Notes: generated by a model from the sequence alone, not told the origin. 64,000 nucleotides of DNA from Taibaiella sp. (GCA_013815385.1 JACDGL010000001.1:1-64000), one strand, 5' to 3'. Counted from the first letter of the stretch, positions 1 to 9,272 are shown. A program made the numbers and translations.

Positions 1-287
1 CGCCCTTACTGTTACTGTTTTAAGAACTTTCTGTTACTATTCCGTTAACCCGTATCCCGCTAACGGAGTGCAAAGGTAAACGTTATTTTCACTCCGCAAA
101 ATCTAATTTCTGTTAAACAAGAAATTGGGTTAAAATAAAGGAGGTTTTACGCTCTGAAAATCACTACATCTCTTCTAAAGAACTATCCCATTTTCTATTA
201 GGGAGCGCAAAGATAGGAAAGCATTCGGAAAGAGCAAAACTGTTTTACCATTTTTTGATAAAGTTTGTCTTTAAATTGTAAACATAA
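1..287. other. Intergenic, no gene seen
   Basis: AT-rich sequence at the left edge. I see no convincing coding frame, RNA gene or repeat here. A reverse-strand frame at 271-600 lies mostly over the lipoprotein gene and is read as its shadow. Confidence 0.5.
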
Positions 288-319
288 TTGCATAAATAAT
301 CTTGGATTTTATAAATTTG
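288..319 (+). promoter_or_regulatory. Bacteroidota-type promoter of the 338 lipoprotein gene
   Basis: A -33 TTG at 288-290 and a -7 TAAATTTG at 312-319 are 21 nt apart, matching the phylum consensus. The -7 box overlaps the most upstream in-frame ATG (302), which argues that translation starts at 338. Confidence 0.5.
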
Positions 320-337
320 ATGCAATCAATCAAACCA

Positions 338-709
338 ATGACTAAAAACATAATAATCCTGGCATTTGCAACTCTTTGTTTTTTATCAGCCTGTACAGAT
401 GAAACCAAGGTTTCACATATGGGGTACCTGGAAAAAATGAAAGACACAATTTTTAAAAAATACAATACAGTAACCCAGGTAACCGTAGAGATAACTGATG
501 AAAACATGCTGGATATAAAGCTTTGGGATACAAGACTTTTTAATGCTGGCCAGGCCCAACGGGAAGAGGTGGCTGCATGGGTGGGACAAACTGCCAGCAA
601 AATGTATCAGGATGAAGGAAGAATAGAAAAAGGTGTATTAAATGTTACGAGAGATAATGATTCAGGAATTTTAAGTTCAAAAATCATTATACCCACTATT
701 AAAAAATAA
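338..709 (+). CDS. Small predicted lipoprotein, hypothetical
   Basis: Product of 123 residues if translation begins at ATG 338; ATGs at 302 and 320 are in frame, but the predicted promoter overlaps the first and would place transcription start near the second. The N-terminus is a lipoprotein signal peptide: Lys3, a hydrophobic stretch, then lipobox LSAC with Cys19. The mature part is short, mixed and charged, without a family I recognise; a middle segment (about residues 45-100) alternates strand-like and helical stretches. It is expected in a periplasm-facing membrane leaflet or at the cell surface. It is a single-gene unit with its own promoter and a strong terminator at 728-766. No function can be assigned. 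Confidence 0.75.
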   Translation: MTKNIIILAFATLCFLSACTDETKVSHMGYLEKMKDTIFKKYNTVTQVTVEITDENMLDIKLWDTRLFNAGQAQREEVAAWVGQTASKMYQDEGRIEKGVLNVTRDNDSGILSSKIIIPTIKK

Positions 710-727
710 AAAATCTTATTTATATGT

Positions 728-766
728 AATGCTGCTGATACTACGGTATCGGCAGCATTTTTTTTT
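728..766 (+). terminator. Rho-independent terminator
   Basis: A long hairpin (AATGCTGC paired with GCAGCATT, extended by TGATAC/GTATCG with one wobble, loop TACG) is followed by seven T residues. It ends the lipoprotein gene. Confidence 0.85.
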
Positions 767-854
767 GGAGATATGCCTGATAACATTGGCGATCAACACC
801 GTGGCGGCATGCAACGGCCCTATATGGAGGTAGACCATTTGGAGCATAAACTGA

Positions 855-2789
855 TCAATTAAATCTGAACTTTATACCTGTCAACCAATTAATGCCCGGC
901 ATTGGCCGGTAGGCAACTACCTCATAGCTGTTGTTCCAGATATTATTTATCTGCACGCTAAGAGTTACTGCCGATGTATGTATAGTAGCATCATAAGACA
1001 ATTGTATATTGCCGGTATTGTAGGAGGGAAGATATTCCGACTGATCTGTTGTAATGTAACGGTAACCTGTAAGGGTGTGATTGTAATTGAAATAAAACTG
1101 ACCATAGTAGAAGCCTACATTTAACTGTCCTAAATAAAGAGGAGTATAAGGGATCTGCTTGCCTATGCTGTTATCATTTACTATGTAGCTGGACTCTACT
1201 ATTGCAAATACATTAGCAGTATTAACGCCAAGGTGAAAATGCCATTTACGAACATCCAACAATATTTTATTTTCCGTTTCTATGCCCTGGCTACGCACTA
1301 TGGCTATATTGTGAGGCGTCCAGATAGCTCCCCCAAACCATATTATCCAATCGCGTATCTCCCGGTTATATAAAGCTACATCATGATGAATGGATATAGC
1401 AGGCGATATAGACCTGTTAATTGTGTACCCTGCATCTTCATTCCATCCCTGTTCCGGTTTTAGCGAAGGGTTTCCACCTGGTGAATAATACAATTCATTA
1501 AGCGTAGGAGCACGGTAAGTTCGCTGTACATTTGCCCTCAAAGACAGCCAATAGTTCAATTGGTAAGACACACCTAACCCTGGAAGTAAAATACTTTGTG
1601 TGTTTATGACCTCTCCCCTTGTGGTTGCAGCTATATTTAACTTCCTGTTAAAAAAACGAATGTCATATGCCCCAACCAATGCTGCCCTATCCTGGTCTTT
1701 TGTAGCATATCCAATATCTATCCATCCTATTTGAACAGGTACATAGATCAACAAATTGCTAATTTCAGAAAGTTTCTGTTCTATGCCAATTTCTGCATAT
1801 AATTGGTAAGATGTATTGGCTGTGGTCAAATGAATCGCATTGTCTTCATACGTCATAACATCTTTGGTAAAAGCAGCTTTGGCATATAGCCGAGTAGTCT
1901 TTTTTTTATGATCCCAAATCAATAATGTACGTAATGAATTATCATGCTCATTTTTTAATGATTGAGACTCAAACAATGCAGCGGGTATCTCTCTGAAATA
2001 TTGCTGATACCAAACAGATAAGCCTATTGTACTGGAAGTATTTAATCTGTAACAGCTTTGCAGCATTATTGACCCGCTTTGCAACCGGGAATTTATGTTG
2101 GTAGTATTATCACCCGATAATGTTTTATACTGAAAACCATTATCAGCAAGTTGCCCGAAGCTATTAAAAGAAAAATACCATTTAGAATTACTATACCTGT
2201 AATTGATACTTGCAAGGTATTGACCAAAACTACCGGCACCCAATGCTGCACTTACAGATGTTTTGGGCAGAGGATTAAATAGCGGCTTATCATTTTCCAA
2301 TATCAGGGCGCCACCTACATTACCACTTCCCAGCAGAGCCGCAGAACTCCCGTAGGCTACACTTACCTTATCAAACAACGAAACCGGCAACTGTGAGATA
2401 TCTGCAAGCCCCAAAGCAGCATTATTTATTGGAATTCCATTCCATACTACAATAGATTGTGCCGACGATGAACCCCGAAAATTGAGTGTCGCCAATGCAT
2501 TGAATCCATAGGACTTTACAAATACAGGTACCTGCTGGGATAATAGATTACCTATATTCTGTAATTGGTATTGTTGCGTTACAATGCTATCTATTGTCTT
2601 TATTTTTTGCCCTGCTGAAAAAGATTTCATGCGCGTATCATTAACGCCTCGTAGTGTATGGGCACCTATTACATTTACTGCCTTTAACGTATCACCTGTT
2701 ACCTGCGAACGCCCCGGGAAGGACCATAAAATAAATACAGCCCACAAAAGGCTGCCTTTATAAAAATTTCTGGCCTCAGCATGTAACAT
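855..2789 (-). CDS. btuB: TonB-dependent outer-membrane receptor, probable cobalamin transporter (BtuB-like)
   Basis: A 644-residue TonB-dependent receptor: signal sequence ending near residue 29, plug domain at about 35-165 (typical NFRGSSSAQSIVVWNGIP segment and GSGNVGGALIL), then a beta-barrel with many alternating aromatic strands up to the C-terminus. Receptors of this class import large ligands such as vitamin B12 across the outer membrane using TonB-ExbBD energy. The B12 assignment rests mainly on context: it is the last gene of an operon led by a cobalamin riboswitch and follows a BtuG-like lipoprotein by 2 nt, as BtuB pairs with BtuG in Bacteroides. The barrel is compact, like BtuB, without the CarboxypepD-like N-terminal extension of SusC proteins. 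No periplasmic binding protein or BtuCD transporter genes are nearby. Confidence 0.85.
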   Translation of the reverse strand: MLHAEARNFYKGSLLWAVFILWSFPGRSQVTGDTLKAVNVIGAHTLRGVNDTRMKSFSAGQKIKTIDSIVTQQYQLQNIGNLLSQQVPVFVKSYGFNALATLNFRGSSSAQSIVVWNGIPINNAALGLADISQLPVSLFDKVSVAYGSSAALLGSGNVGGALILENDKPLFNPLPKTSVSAALGAGSFGQYLASINYRYSNSKWYFSFNSFGQLADNGFQYKTLSGDNTTNINSRLQSGSIMLQSCYRLNTSSTIGLSVWYQQYFREIPAALFESQSLKNEHDNSLRTLLIWDHKKKTTRLYAKAAFTKDVMTYEDNAIHLTTANTSYQLYAEIGIEQKLSEISNLLIYVPVQIGWIDIGYATKDQDRAALVGAYDIRFFNRKLNIAATTRGEVINTQSILLPGLGVSYQLNYWLSLRANVQRTYRAPTLNELYYSPGGNPSLKPEQGWNEDAGYTINRSISPAISIHHDVALYNREIRDWIIWFGGAIWTPHNIAIVRSQGIETENKILLDVRKWHFHLGVNTANVFAIVESSYIVNDNSIGKQIPYTPLYLGQLNVGFYYGQFYFNYNHTLTGYRYITTDQSEYLPSYNTGNIQLSYDATIHTSAVTLSVQINNIWNNSYEVVAYRPMPGINWLTGIKFRFN

Positions 2790-2791
2790 AA

Positions 2792-3874
2792 CTACTTATG
2801 TTCATCAAAATAAAAATGACCAGGCCCTATGCCTGATGCAAAGTGAGTAATAGTAGTTGCATCAGGTCTATATATAGTAACACTGCCCTTTTGTGTAAAA
2901 CCTTTGGGATCGCCCACGTATATATAACCAGTAACCGGATCGATACCTAATGCCCAAAAGTACTGGAAAGCATGAGCCGCGATAAATGGTGTGGCTGGTA
3001 GTGATGCTTCCTTTATTCCCATACGGTAAATACCATTGTTTTCTATACCGCCATTGTAGTTAGCCTCAATAAAATACATTGTATCGGCAGTGTTGTTAAA
3101 TACAGGCCTTAGCGGATCGGCAGAAGGTGAGAACGCATAGGAAGCAAGCATTTTCTTGGCGTCAGGATCGTACCGGTCTATTGTAGCCACCTTACCTTCA
3201 GGCGCATTACCGGAAAGAATCCAGAGTTTTTGCTCCTTATCTAATAATATTTCCTGTGGGGCCTTACCTGTTAATTGAATGCTATCAGTTACCTTATCTG
3301 TATTAATGTCAATAGTGTATAGATGATTGCAAGCAGTATCCCATGTACAGGCATAAGCCACGTTCTTATGCAGCAGTAGTTTTTCGGGGTTCTGGTAGGG
3401 CAATGAAATACTACCTGTTATTGAGAAGGTTTGTGGATTTATTACATATATTTTTTCACTGAATAACGTTGATACATACGCCTTAGTGCTACTTACCTGT
3501 AATATATATCTGGGCTTTGGAATATTAATTGTACTCACCTCTTGCCAGTTATTGGCATTTATTACAACTACCTTATCAGAATTATTTACACATAGAAATA
3601 GGTTGTCCCCTATACGCGTCATGCTTTGAAATACATCACCTAATATTTTCTTATTGGCAATGTTATAAACATCTCCATAAGTACTATCCTTTTTAGGTCG
3701 GTACAGATATAAGCTACCGTCACCATTGCCCAGGTTACCTTCACATACCACATACACATTCGCTGAGTCTGTAGAAGGTAAGGTACAGCACGGTGCCCCA
3801 TTATCTTTTTTACACGAAGCCATCCATGTAAACAATAATATTGCTATTACAATTTGGTAATTTTTTCTACCCAT
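2792..3874 (-). CDS. btuG: BtuG-like surface lipoprotein (YncE/DUF5074-type beta-propeller)
   Basis: 360 residues. The lipoprotein signal ends with lipobox MASC (Cys21). The rest repeats a short module of the YncE/YVTN beta-propeller kind, for example VYVVCEGNLGNGDGSLYLY, then blocks of the form 'YVSTLFSEKIYVINPQTFSI' and 'TDSIQLTGKAPQEILLDKEQ'. In Bacteroides, BtuG is a cell-surface lipoprotein that binds B12 with extreme affinity and hands it to BtuB; this gene has that architecture and the same neighbour. Its start lies 28 nt inside the end of the preceding gene, suggesting translational coupling. An alternative is a generic YncE-like protein, but the riboswitch context makes the B12 role likely. 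Confidence 0.85.
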   Translation of the reverse strand: MGRKNYQIVIAILLFTWMASCKKDNGAPCCTLPSTDSANVYVVCEGNLGNGDGSLYLYRPKKDSTYGDVYNIANKKILGDVFQSMTRIGDNLFLCVNNSDKVVVINANNWQEVSTINIPKPRYILQVSSTKAYVSTLFSEKIYVINPQTFSITGSISLPYQNPEKLLLHKNVAYACTWDTACNHLYTIDINTDKVTDSIQLTGKAPQEILLDKEQKLWILSGNAPEGKVATIDRYDPDAKKMLASYAFSPSADPLRPVFNNTADTMYFIEANYNGGIENNGIYRMGIKEASLPATPFIAAHAFQYFWALGIDPVTGYIYVGDPKGFTQKGSVTIYRPDATTITHFASGIGPGHFYFDEHK

Positions 3875-4833
3875 TTCTCCCCGCTGCTGTTTTGCAAAAT
3901 AAGATAATAAACGCCACTTCTAAATCCACCCAATTGTAGCTCATTCATTCTGTTTGATAATGTCTGCTGCAATAAAACCTTTCCGGAAATGTCGGTAAGT
4001 ATCGCACGCATATTCAATTCAGATTGTGTAATGTATACTTTTTCAATTACGGGGTTAGGATATACACTTACACCTGACGATGCAATATTAGGTATACCTG
4101 CTCCCTTCATATGTATTGCACCGACTGCATCCAGATCAAAACCTCCGGTTGGGAAAGGCGAAGGGTACGGATCATTCACTTTACGCCCTGCACTATCATA
4201 AGAAGCATTATTAGACACGGAGCCGATAACATCTATGATACGGATGTAAGTAATATTATTTATATCAAGCCCGCTTATACCTGCTAATTCCTGAAGGTCA
4301 AATGGAGTGCCATATGTGGCTGTATACTTTCCTGCAAGGTTATTTAGCTTGCGGGCATCCATGTAGTCGCCCGCAGCTCTTATTTGTACACTATCAGATG
4401 TCAGGTCATTAGCTGGGAAACGAAAATAATGCACCCCATCCGAGCTGACCTCTACAAAACCTAGTTCCAGAAAAGCTTCATTGGGATCAGAAGGATCGGC
4501 AAAACCATTTTCAAATATGGCAAAATCAGGCCCATCACCATTATACAATGCGTTCGCAAAAGAAACTATAGCAATACCACTGTCCCCCAAGCTTACAGTA
4601 AGGCCATCTGAAAAGCCAATAGCATTGCTACTATCACCAGAGGTAACAAATCCCATGCTTTTATTGGCAATATCCAGCCATCCTCTTTTTACGGCGCAGC
4701 TACTACCCCAGCTCACAAAACGGCTGTCGGTAGCTTTTATAGCTGTAGCGCCTGCTACACCTGCCTGCGGTGCATACTGCCCCCGTGCATAACAGGTAGC
4801 AAATAACAATAATGTTATTAGTAATAAACGCAT
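3847..4833 (-). CDS. T9SS-sorted surface protein of the cobalamin operon, function unknown
   Basis: 328 residues. A Sec signal peptide occupies about residues 1-18 (LLLITLLLFATCYARGQ). A beta-rich globular region follows (about 20-245) with the segments DFAIFENGF, FVEVSSDG and FDLDAVGAIH, typical of a secreted family found in Bacteroidota. The last 75 residues are a type A T9SS sorting domain (VYPNP start, SGVYYLIL, ending WVEKITKL), so the protein should be exported through the PorU/PorV machinery and attached to the surface. It starts 1 nt after the stop of the DUF4465 gene and overlaps btuG by 28 nt. The co-expression suggests a role in B12 capture or corrinoid processing, but that is inference. 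Confidence 0.8.
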   Translation of the reverse strand: MRLLLITLLLFATCYARGQYAPQAGVAGATAIKATDSRFVSWGSSCAVKRGWLDIANKSMGFVTSGDSSNAIGFSDGLTVSLGDSGIAIVSFANALYNGDGPDFAIFENGFADPSDPNEAFLELGFVEVSSDGVHYFRFPANDLTSDSVQIRAAGDYMDARKLNNLAGKYTATYGTPFDLQELAGISGLDINNITYIRIIDVIGSVSNNASYDSAGRKVNDPYPSPFPTGGFDLDAVGAIHMKGAGIPNIASSGVSVYPNPVIEKVYITQSELNMRAILTDISGKVLLQQTLSNRMNELQLGGFRSGVYYLILQNSSGEKWVEKITKL

Positions 4834-4834
4834 T

Positions 4835-5830
4835 CTATTGTTTTACAAAACGTACCGAGACACTATTCTCTCCAAGCAATTGCAAAATATATGTACCAGG
4901 TATCAGAGAACTAATATTCAATGTCGTGATCCCTGCAGTAGTAATATTATCACTTATTAATCTACCTGAAAGGTCGTATACTTTGGCGGTAGTAATTTTG
5001 TTGTCAGGTAAAGAAATATATAATTTATCTGTAGCAGGTATTGGATATACTTTAGCACTATCCAGTATGTTAGTATTCGCTACAGAAACATTTGTTTCAT
5101 TTGTAGTGAAGTTATCCATACAGAAATAAGCCGGGGTAAGCATTCCATAATGATTAGTATCTGAGGAACTCATGCCGATAGAAAGACTATCTATATGGCC
5201 CAGAGGCAATAGATTTAACCATTTCCAGTCTTTTAATATATAATCTTTTGAATTGTCGGTGAACCTAAAATCTGCCAGATAGAAATCTACGCTATCCGGT
5301 TTCTTAACTCCACCGGAATAGCCATATACGGTAAGCTTGAACCAATCCAAACCCGATCTGCGGCCTGTAGTGTCACCAAATTTGTGTGCAAATCCGTCGC
5401 CATGAAGCATAGAATTATAAGCATACGTGCTATTGGTGATATAGAACCCCTGTACTGTATGACCAGCAGCTGCGGCTTTCAGATTGATTACTGCCGGTAC
5501 ACCGGTAATATTTGCAACTACATAGTTTGCAGAGCCACTATATCCGGAAGCGGACTTTGTCGAATAGGGATGCATATAGCCCCCGTCGATGCTATCTTTT
5601 TCATTCGAATATGCAAAGCCAGATTCCCAAAGACCTCCATATACTGTATCGTATACACACTGGAAATGTGCCAGTCCATTATCAAAACCAACATCTTTTC
5701 CTGGCATACTATAATTAACATAAAATGTGTCGGGTTTGGAAAGAGTAAGAGATTCAAAATCTGATACTGTCTGTGCCGAAGCTTGCAATAGGATAATTGC
5801 AGCAGAAATAGTTAATAGAATTTTACGCAT
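4835..5830 (-). CDS. DUF4465 protein with T9SS sorting domain, BtuH-like candidate B12-binding surface protein
   Basis: 331 residues: signal peptide 1-20, a DUF4465 domain at about 22-245, and a type A T9SS C-terminal domain at about 257-331 (VYPIPATDKLY start, PGTYILQLLG near the end). DUF4465 hallmarks seen are WESGFAYSN, a 'GFYITNSTYAYNSMLHGDGF' stretch, DWFKLTVYGY, FYLADFRF and YFCMDNF. As I recall, Bacteroides BtuH proteins, which bind cobalamin at the cell surface, belong to this domain family, but those are lipoproteins; here attachment appears to be by T9SS. It is the first gene after the riboswitch. The domain assignment is firm; B12 binding is inferred from family and context. Confidence 0.85.
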   Translation of the reverse strand: MRKILLTISAAIILLQASAQTVSDFESLTLSKPDTFYVNYSMPGKDVGFDNGLAHFQCVYDTVYGGLWESGFAYSNEKDSIDGGYMHPYSTKSASGYSGSANYVVANITGVPAVINLKAAAAGHTVQGFYITNSTYAYNSMLHGDGFAHKFGDTTGRRSGLDWFKLTVYGYSGGVKKPDSVDFYLADFRFTDNSKDYILKDWKWLNLLPLGHIDSLSIGMSSSDTNHYGMLTPAYFCMDNFTTNETNVSVANTNILDSAKVYPIPATDKLYISLPDNKITTAKVYDLSGRLISDNITTAGITTLNISSLIPGTYILQLLGENSVSVRFVKQ

Positions 5831-5979
5831 AGCAAATTGATTTTTAAATGAGTTAAAAAATAAATCGATTGCTTATGCAGCCAGGGAGATTCAGAGAAGG
5901 AACAAACTGATAATTACGATATAGAGCAGCCTGTCGCCTATCTGTGCTTTTGTTCCCGAAAGCAGCGATAAGAAAATTC

Positions 5980-6146
5980 AAAAGGCAGGTCTTCTGACTT
6001 ACTCCACTTTGCGGCCTTCCCATCATTTATGACAGTGGCAAAACAGGTAGCAAAAGCTTTTTAGGAGCTAACAGCATCGGGTAATGTCCAGGATTTACAC
6101 CTGATTCCCTTTTCATCCATGTGTTTAAGACATGGAAACCATTTGT
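5980..6146 (-). ncRNA. Cobalamin (AdoCbl) riboswitch
   Basis: On the minus strand the leader contains AGTCAGAAGACCTGCC (B12 box, 5984-5999), the block GATGAAAAGGGAATC, and a GGTGTAAATCCTGGACA segment, in the order and spacing of a cobalamin riboswitch. About 150 nt separate it from the first ATG at 5830, room for an expression platform. It should repress the four-gene B12 uptake operon when cobalamin is plentiful. Confidence 0.93.
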
Positions 6147-6149
6147 GAC

Positions 6150-6180
6150 GCAAAAGTAATCAGTATCAAATAAAAACCAA
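6150..6180 (-). promoter_or_regulatory. Promoter of the cobalamin riboswitch operon
   Basis: On the minus strand there is TTG at 6180-6178 and TACTTTTG at 6158-6151 followed by C, 19 nt apart, an exact match to the Bacteroidota -33/-7 consensus. The predicted transcript starts a few bases downstream, just before the riboswitch aptamer. Confidence 0.8.
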
Positions 6181-6199
6181 AAAAAATATTTTAGTAAAG

Positions 6200-6952
6200 C
6201 TATTCAGCACCCAGGCGCTGTCTGCAGGCCTCATACAGTATCATCCCTGAGGCTACAGATACATTTAAGGAATCGAATGCTGTAACCATAGGTATGCGTA
6301 TTAGCTGGTCAGCCCGTTTTAATACATCCTTGCTGATCCCGGTATCCTCCGCCCCCATTACTATCACAGTAGGTAAAGAAAAGTCACATTTGTATACGGG
6401 GATACTGCCCTTCATATGAGTACCTAATACCTGTATTCCATTCAGGCGCAGCACGTCTATGGCTTGCTCTACCGATGGGATACGGCACAACATTATTTTT
6501 CTCAAAGCACCAGCCGATGTTTTTACGGCATCTTCAGTTAGTGAGGCAGCATGCGATGTAGGAAGTATCAAACCCTGTGCACCACAACACAAAGCTGTGC
6601 GGGCTATTGCGCCTACATTACGTACATCAGTTACACCATCAAGCAATAAAAAAAGAGGTGTGCTGCCGCTCTCTACTACATGAGATATGGCAGCCTGTAG
6701 GTCTGTGTATTGAATAAGAGATGTCCAGGCCACTACACCCTGATGCTGGGCTTTGGTCATGCCTTGTAATTTCTCTACAGGCACCTGGCTTATGGGTATA
6801 TTATATTCCCGTGCCAGTTGTTTTATTGTATTTACTTCAGGCCCTACAGCAGTTCTAAGCAAGAATATCTTTTCAATACCAGTGCCTTGTTCCAGGGCTT
6901 CCAATACAGGCTTGCGCCCTATTAGCAAAGGCAATGTACGTACAGGTTTCAT
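6200..6952 (-). CDS. rlmB: 23S rRNA (guanosine-2'-O-)-methyltransferase RlmB (TrmH/SpoU family)
   Basis: 250 residues. An N-terminal RNA-binding domain (about 8-80, beginning IGRKPVLEAL) precedes a SPOUT methyltransferase domain with the three SpoU motifs: LDGVTDVRNVGAIARTA (about 104-120), VIVMGAEDTGIS (about 193-204) and IRIPMVTAFDSLNVSVASG (about 217-235). RlmB methylates G2251 in the P loop of 23S rRNA using SAM. Length and motif order match RlmB rather than tRNA TrmH, though other SpoU rRNA methylases cannot be ruled out. It stands alone between the metalloprotease gene and the riboswitch promoter. Confidence 0.9.
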   Translation of the reverse strand: MKPVRTLPLLIGRKPVLEALEQGTGIEKIFLLRTAVGPEVNTIKQLAREYNIPISQVPVEKLQGMTKAQHQGVVAWTSLIQYTDLQAAISHVVESGSTPLFLLLDGVTDVRNVGAIARTALCCGAQGLILPTSHAASLTEDAVKTSAGALRKIMLCRIPSVEQAIDVLRLNGIQVLGTHMKGSIPVYKCDFSLPTVIVMGAEDTGISKDVLKRADQLIRIPMVTAFDSLNVSVASGMILYEACRQRLGAE

Positions 6953-7010
6953 TGTATAAACATATAAAAAAGCGTAGCATTCAGCTTTTTAAGACAGCAA
7001 ATATCGCTTA

Positions 7011-9272
7011 TTAGTTGATTATTATCTTTTGTGTACTCATGTTATCAGTCATCCTTACCGTAATAAAATATAAACCGGGCGCAGGGAATACTTGCTTTGC
7101 AAATACTTTGTCTACCAGGCCATGTGGGCTATAAGTAACATCAGTATTGTAGAAAGATTTACCAGTAACATCAGTGATACTATAAGACACGTGCCCATCT
7201 GCACCTGCACGGAATGCAACGTGGCAATCACCACTCGTAGGATTTGGATATACTTTTATCACATTAGGATGTATCGCTATTTCATTTACCTCTGTTGTAT
7301 AAGGGGTTATCTGTAGCTTATCCAGATATAGGTTATTGCTGTTGTGCATTGGCCAGTAACGTAACCTGAAAAAAGCCTGGTTAGTATGATATGCAGGAGG
7401 TATATTTATTGTGCGCGCAACCCATTGGGAAGGCAAAGTAGGAAGAAACTCTAAATTTTGCCTTCCGTTATTTAAAAGATCATCATTTTTCAATATTGCT
7501 ATCCTCGAAAAATTAGCACCGCAATTGGTACTAATAAAAATTTCCAGAGAATCATTTGCAGTGGAATCAAGGTTTTGCGCAAATACAGGATAGATAAATA
7601 CACTATCATTACGATAATCGTAAGCTCCTGCTGTATAAAAATTCAATTTTAATTGAGCTGTACTATTCGCACTAATATCAAATGCAGGTGTAAATATATC
7701 ATCATAGTCACCCATTGCCCATCCGGTTTTGCTGGTATAGCCGGTTCTGTTGTCATACGAGTGATACCTGAGTGATGAATTATCATCGTATCCAGCTCCG
7801 GAAAACCATTCCCATTTGAACTGATTATTATAATAGTTAAACATCGGCCATTTATTAGTATCTGCAGCTATATTGAATGTCTGTAAAAAACCTGATGGTT
7901 GAATGGTGGTAGTATCTGCTACATATACCGCTCGTTTACTTATCGTATCATTACCGCTATGATTACCTGTTGCTATCAGAGTTACAGTAGCCCAACCTGG
8001 CTGCGAAAATCTGTTGGTAACTGAAGTCAGGCTGGATGAGGTACTGGTAGTAGCACTATTAGAAAACATCCATTGCACACCTGTTATCGTATCATTCCAG
8101 CTTTCATTTCTAAAATTGAATAGCTGTATATTGTTCATACACATAAACACAGATCGTTTATCTGCAGTAAAAGACCCAACGCCCTTCTGCACCGAAAAAT
8201 CAGCAACCGGCCGTAGATCAGGGTAAGGGTCTAATGCACCTGTTAATACAAGATTCGCCGCTGTATGCAGGTTGCTGCGGCCACCAATTGTATCCTGGAG
8301 TGCGAGTCTCATGCGTTGTACCTGCCCTATTGTAAACATTCTTGAGCAGTAAGTATAGTCCATAATATTCTGCGCATTTACTGTATCAGGATAGTCTACT
8401 ACGGAATCCAGTCCACTTACTGCATGATATATTTTAAAATAATTTCGGGCGCAGGTCGTATCATAAAGTGCAGCAGTAGTGCACCCAACTGGTATATGAC
8501 CTAGCGTTGGGGGTGTATCATCTACACTGTCATCGCCACAGGCTACCGCTGGGCTATTGGTATTTCCAAATACATGTATCAGGTTAAAGACATGGCCTAG
8601 TTCATGCGGTATTGTTTTGCTGTAATTAATGTAGGAATACAGGCTCATAACCCCATCGTAATAGGGCATAATGCCTCCTATAGCCGGATAACGTGCATAT
8701 GCCGCCGCTCCTGTCAATTCTCCGCCAAATGAGCTCACAAACCATATGTTCACATATTTATCATGGGGCCATGAGCCTATCTTGCCCCGGTCATTAGACG
8801 CATTTGTATAGTAGGTCTGCAATCTGGTTATCCCCTTGGTAGGATTGCCATTAGGATCAATAGTGGCCAGGTGAAAACGGCAACGAGCATTCCCCACATA
8901 TTTTTTAAAGGGAGCTATTACATCAGATGTATCGTAATTCTGCTTCTGGTAAACAATATTCCAGTCATTAACTGCATCGTAAATTACTGTGTCCGATATG
9001 TTTTCGGGGCCATAATCATGCAATATGTGTACGACAATCGGTATGTCGTATATAGTTGTATCTGCTCCTGTGGTTCTTGCAAAACGGCTTAGCTCCAGAT
9101 CTTTCATGCCATTTTTAATATCTTTTTCCAATTGCGCATCCAGGGCAGCTATAGCAGGATATTGCAATCTTAGTTGTTGGTAATCCCTGTCAGTTCCGCA
9201 GGTAAGCTGTGCATACCCTTTTACTCCTGCAAATAAGGATACAAGTATTAAGAAGTAGATATTTCTGTTCAT
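7011..9272 (-). CDS. Secreted M43-type zinc metalloprotease with T9SS sorting domain
   Basis: 753 residues from the ATG at 9272; an in-frame start at 9293 exists, but the shorter form gives a clean signal peptide (about 1-22). A pappalysin/cytophagalysin-like M43 domain follows: zinc motif HELGHVFNLIH and a Met-turn NIMDYTYC further down, followed by MFTIGQVQRM as in this family. The third position of the extended motif, normally Gly (HExxHxxGxxH), is Asn. After the peptidase come a PKD-like region (about 360-460), a beta-sandwich/jelly-roll-like module (about 480-680), and a type A T9SS C-terminal domain (VYPNPTSGDCHVAF to the end). Likely an extracellular or surface protease for protein or peptide degradation. 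Confidence 0.88.
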   Translation of the reverse strand: MNRNIYFLILVSLFAGVKGYAQLTCGTDRDYQQLRLQYPAIAALDAQLEKDIKNGMKDLELSRFARTTGADTTIYDIPIVVHILHDYGPENISDTVIYDAVNDWNIVYQKQNYDTSDVIAPFKKYVGNARCRFHLATIDPNGNPTKGITRLQTYYTNASNDRGKIGSWPHDKYVNIWFVSSFGGELTGAAAYARYPAIGGIMPYYDGVMSLYSYINYSKTIPHELGHVFNLIHVFGNTNSPAVACGDDSVDDTPPTLGHIPVGCTTAALYDTTCARNYFKIYHAVSGLDSVVDYPDTVNAQNIMDYTYCSRMFTIGQVQRMRLALQDTIGGRSNLHTAANLVLTGALDPYPDLRPVADFSVQKGVGSFTADKRSVFMCMNNIQLFNFRNESWNDTITGVQWMFSNSATTSTSSSLTSVTNRFSQPGWATVTLIATGNHSGNDTISKRAVYVADTTTIQPSGFLQTFNIAADTNKWPMFNYYNNQFKWEWFSGAGYDDNSSLRYHSYDNRTGYTSKTGWAMGDYDDIFTPAFDISANSTAQLKLNFYTAGAYDYRNDSVFIYPVFAQNLDSTANDSLEIFISTNCGANFSRIAILKNDDLLNNGRQNLEFLPTLPSQWVARTINIPPAYHTNQAFFRLRYWPMHNSNNLYLDKLQITPYTTEVNEIAIHPNVIKVYPNPTSGDCHVAFRAGADGHVSYSITDVTGKSFYNTDVTYSPHGLVDKVFAKQVFPAPGLYFITVRMTDNMSTQKIIIN

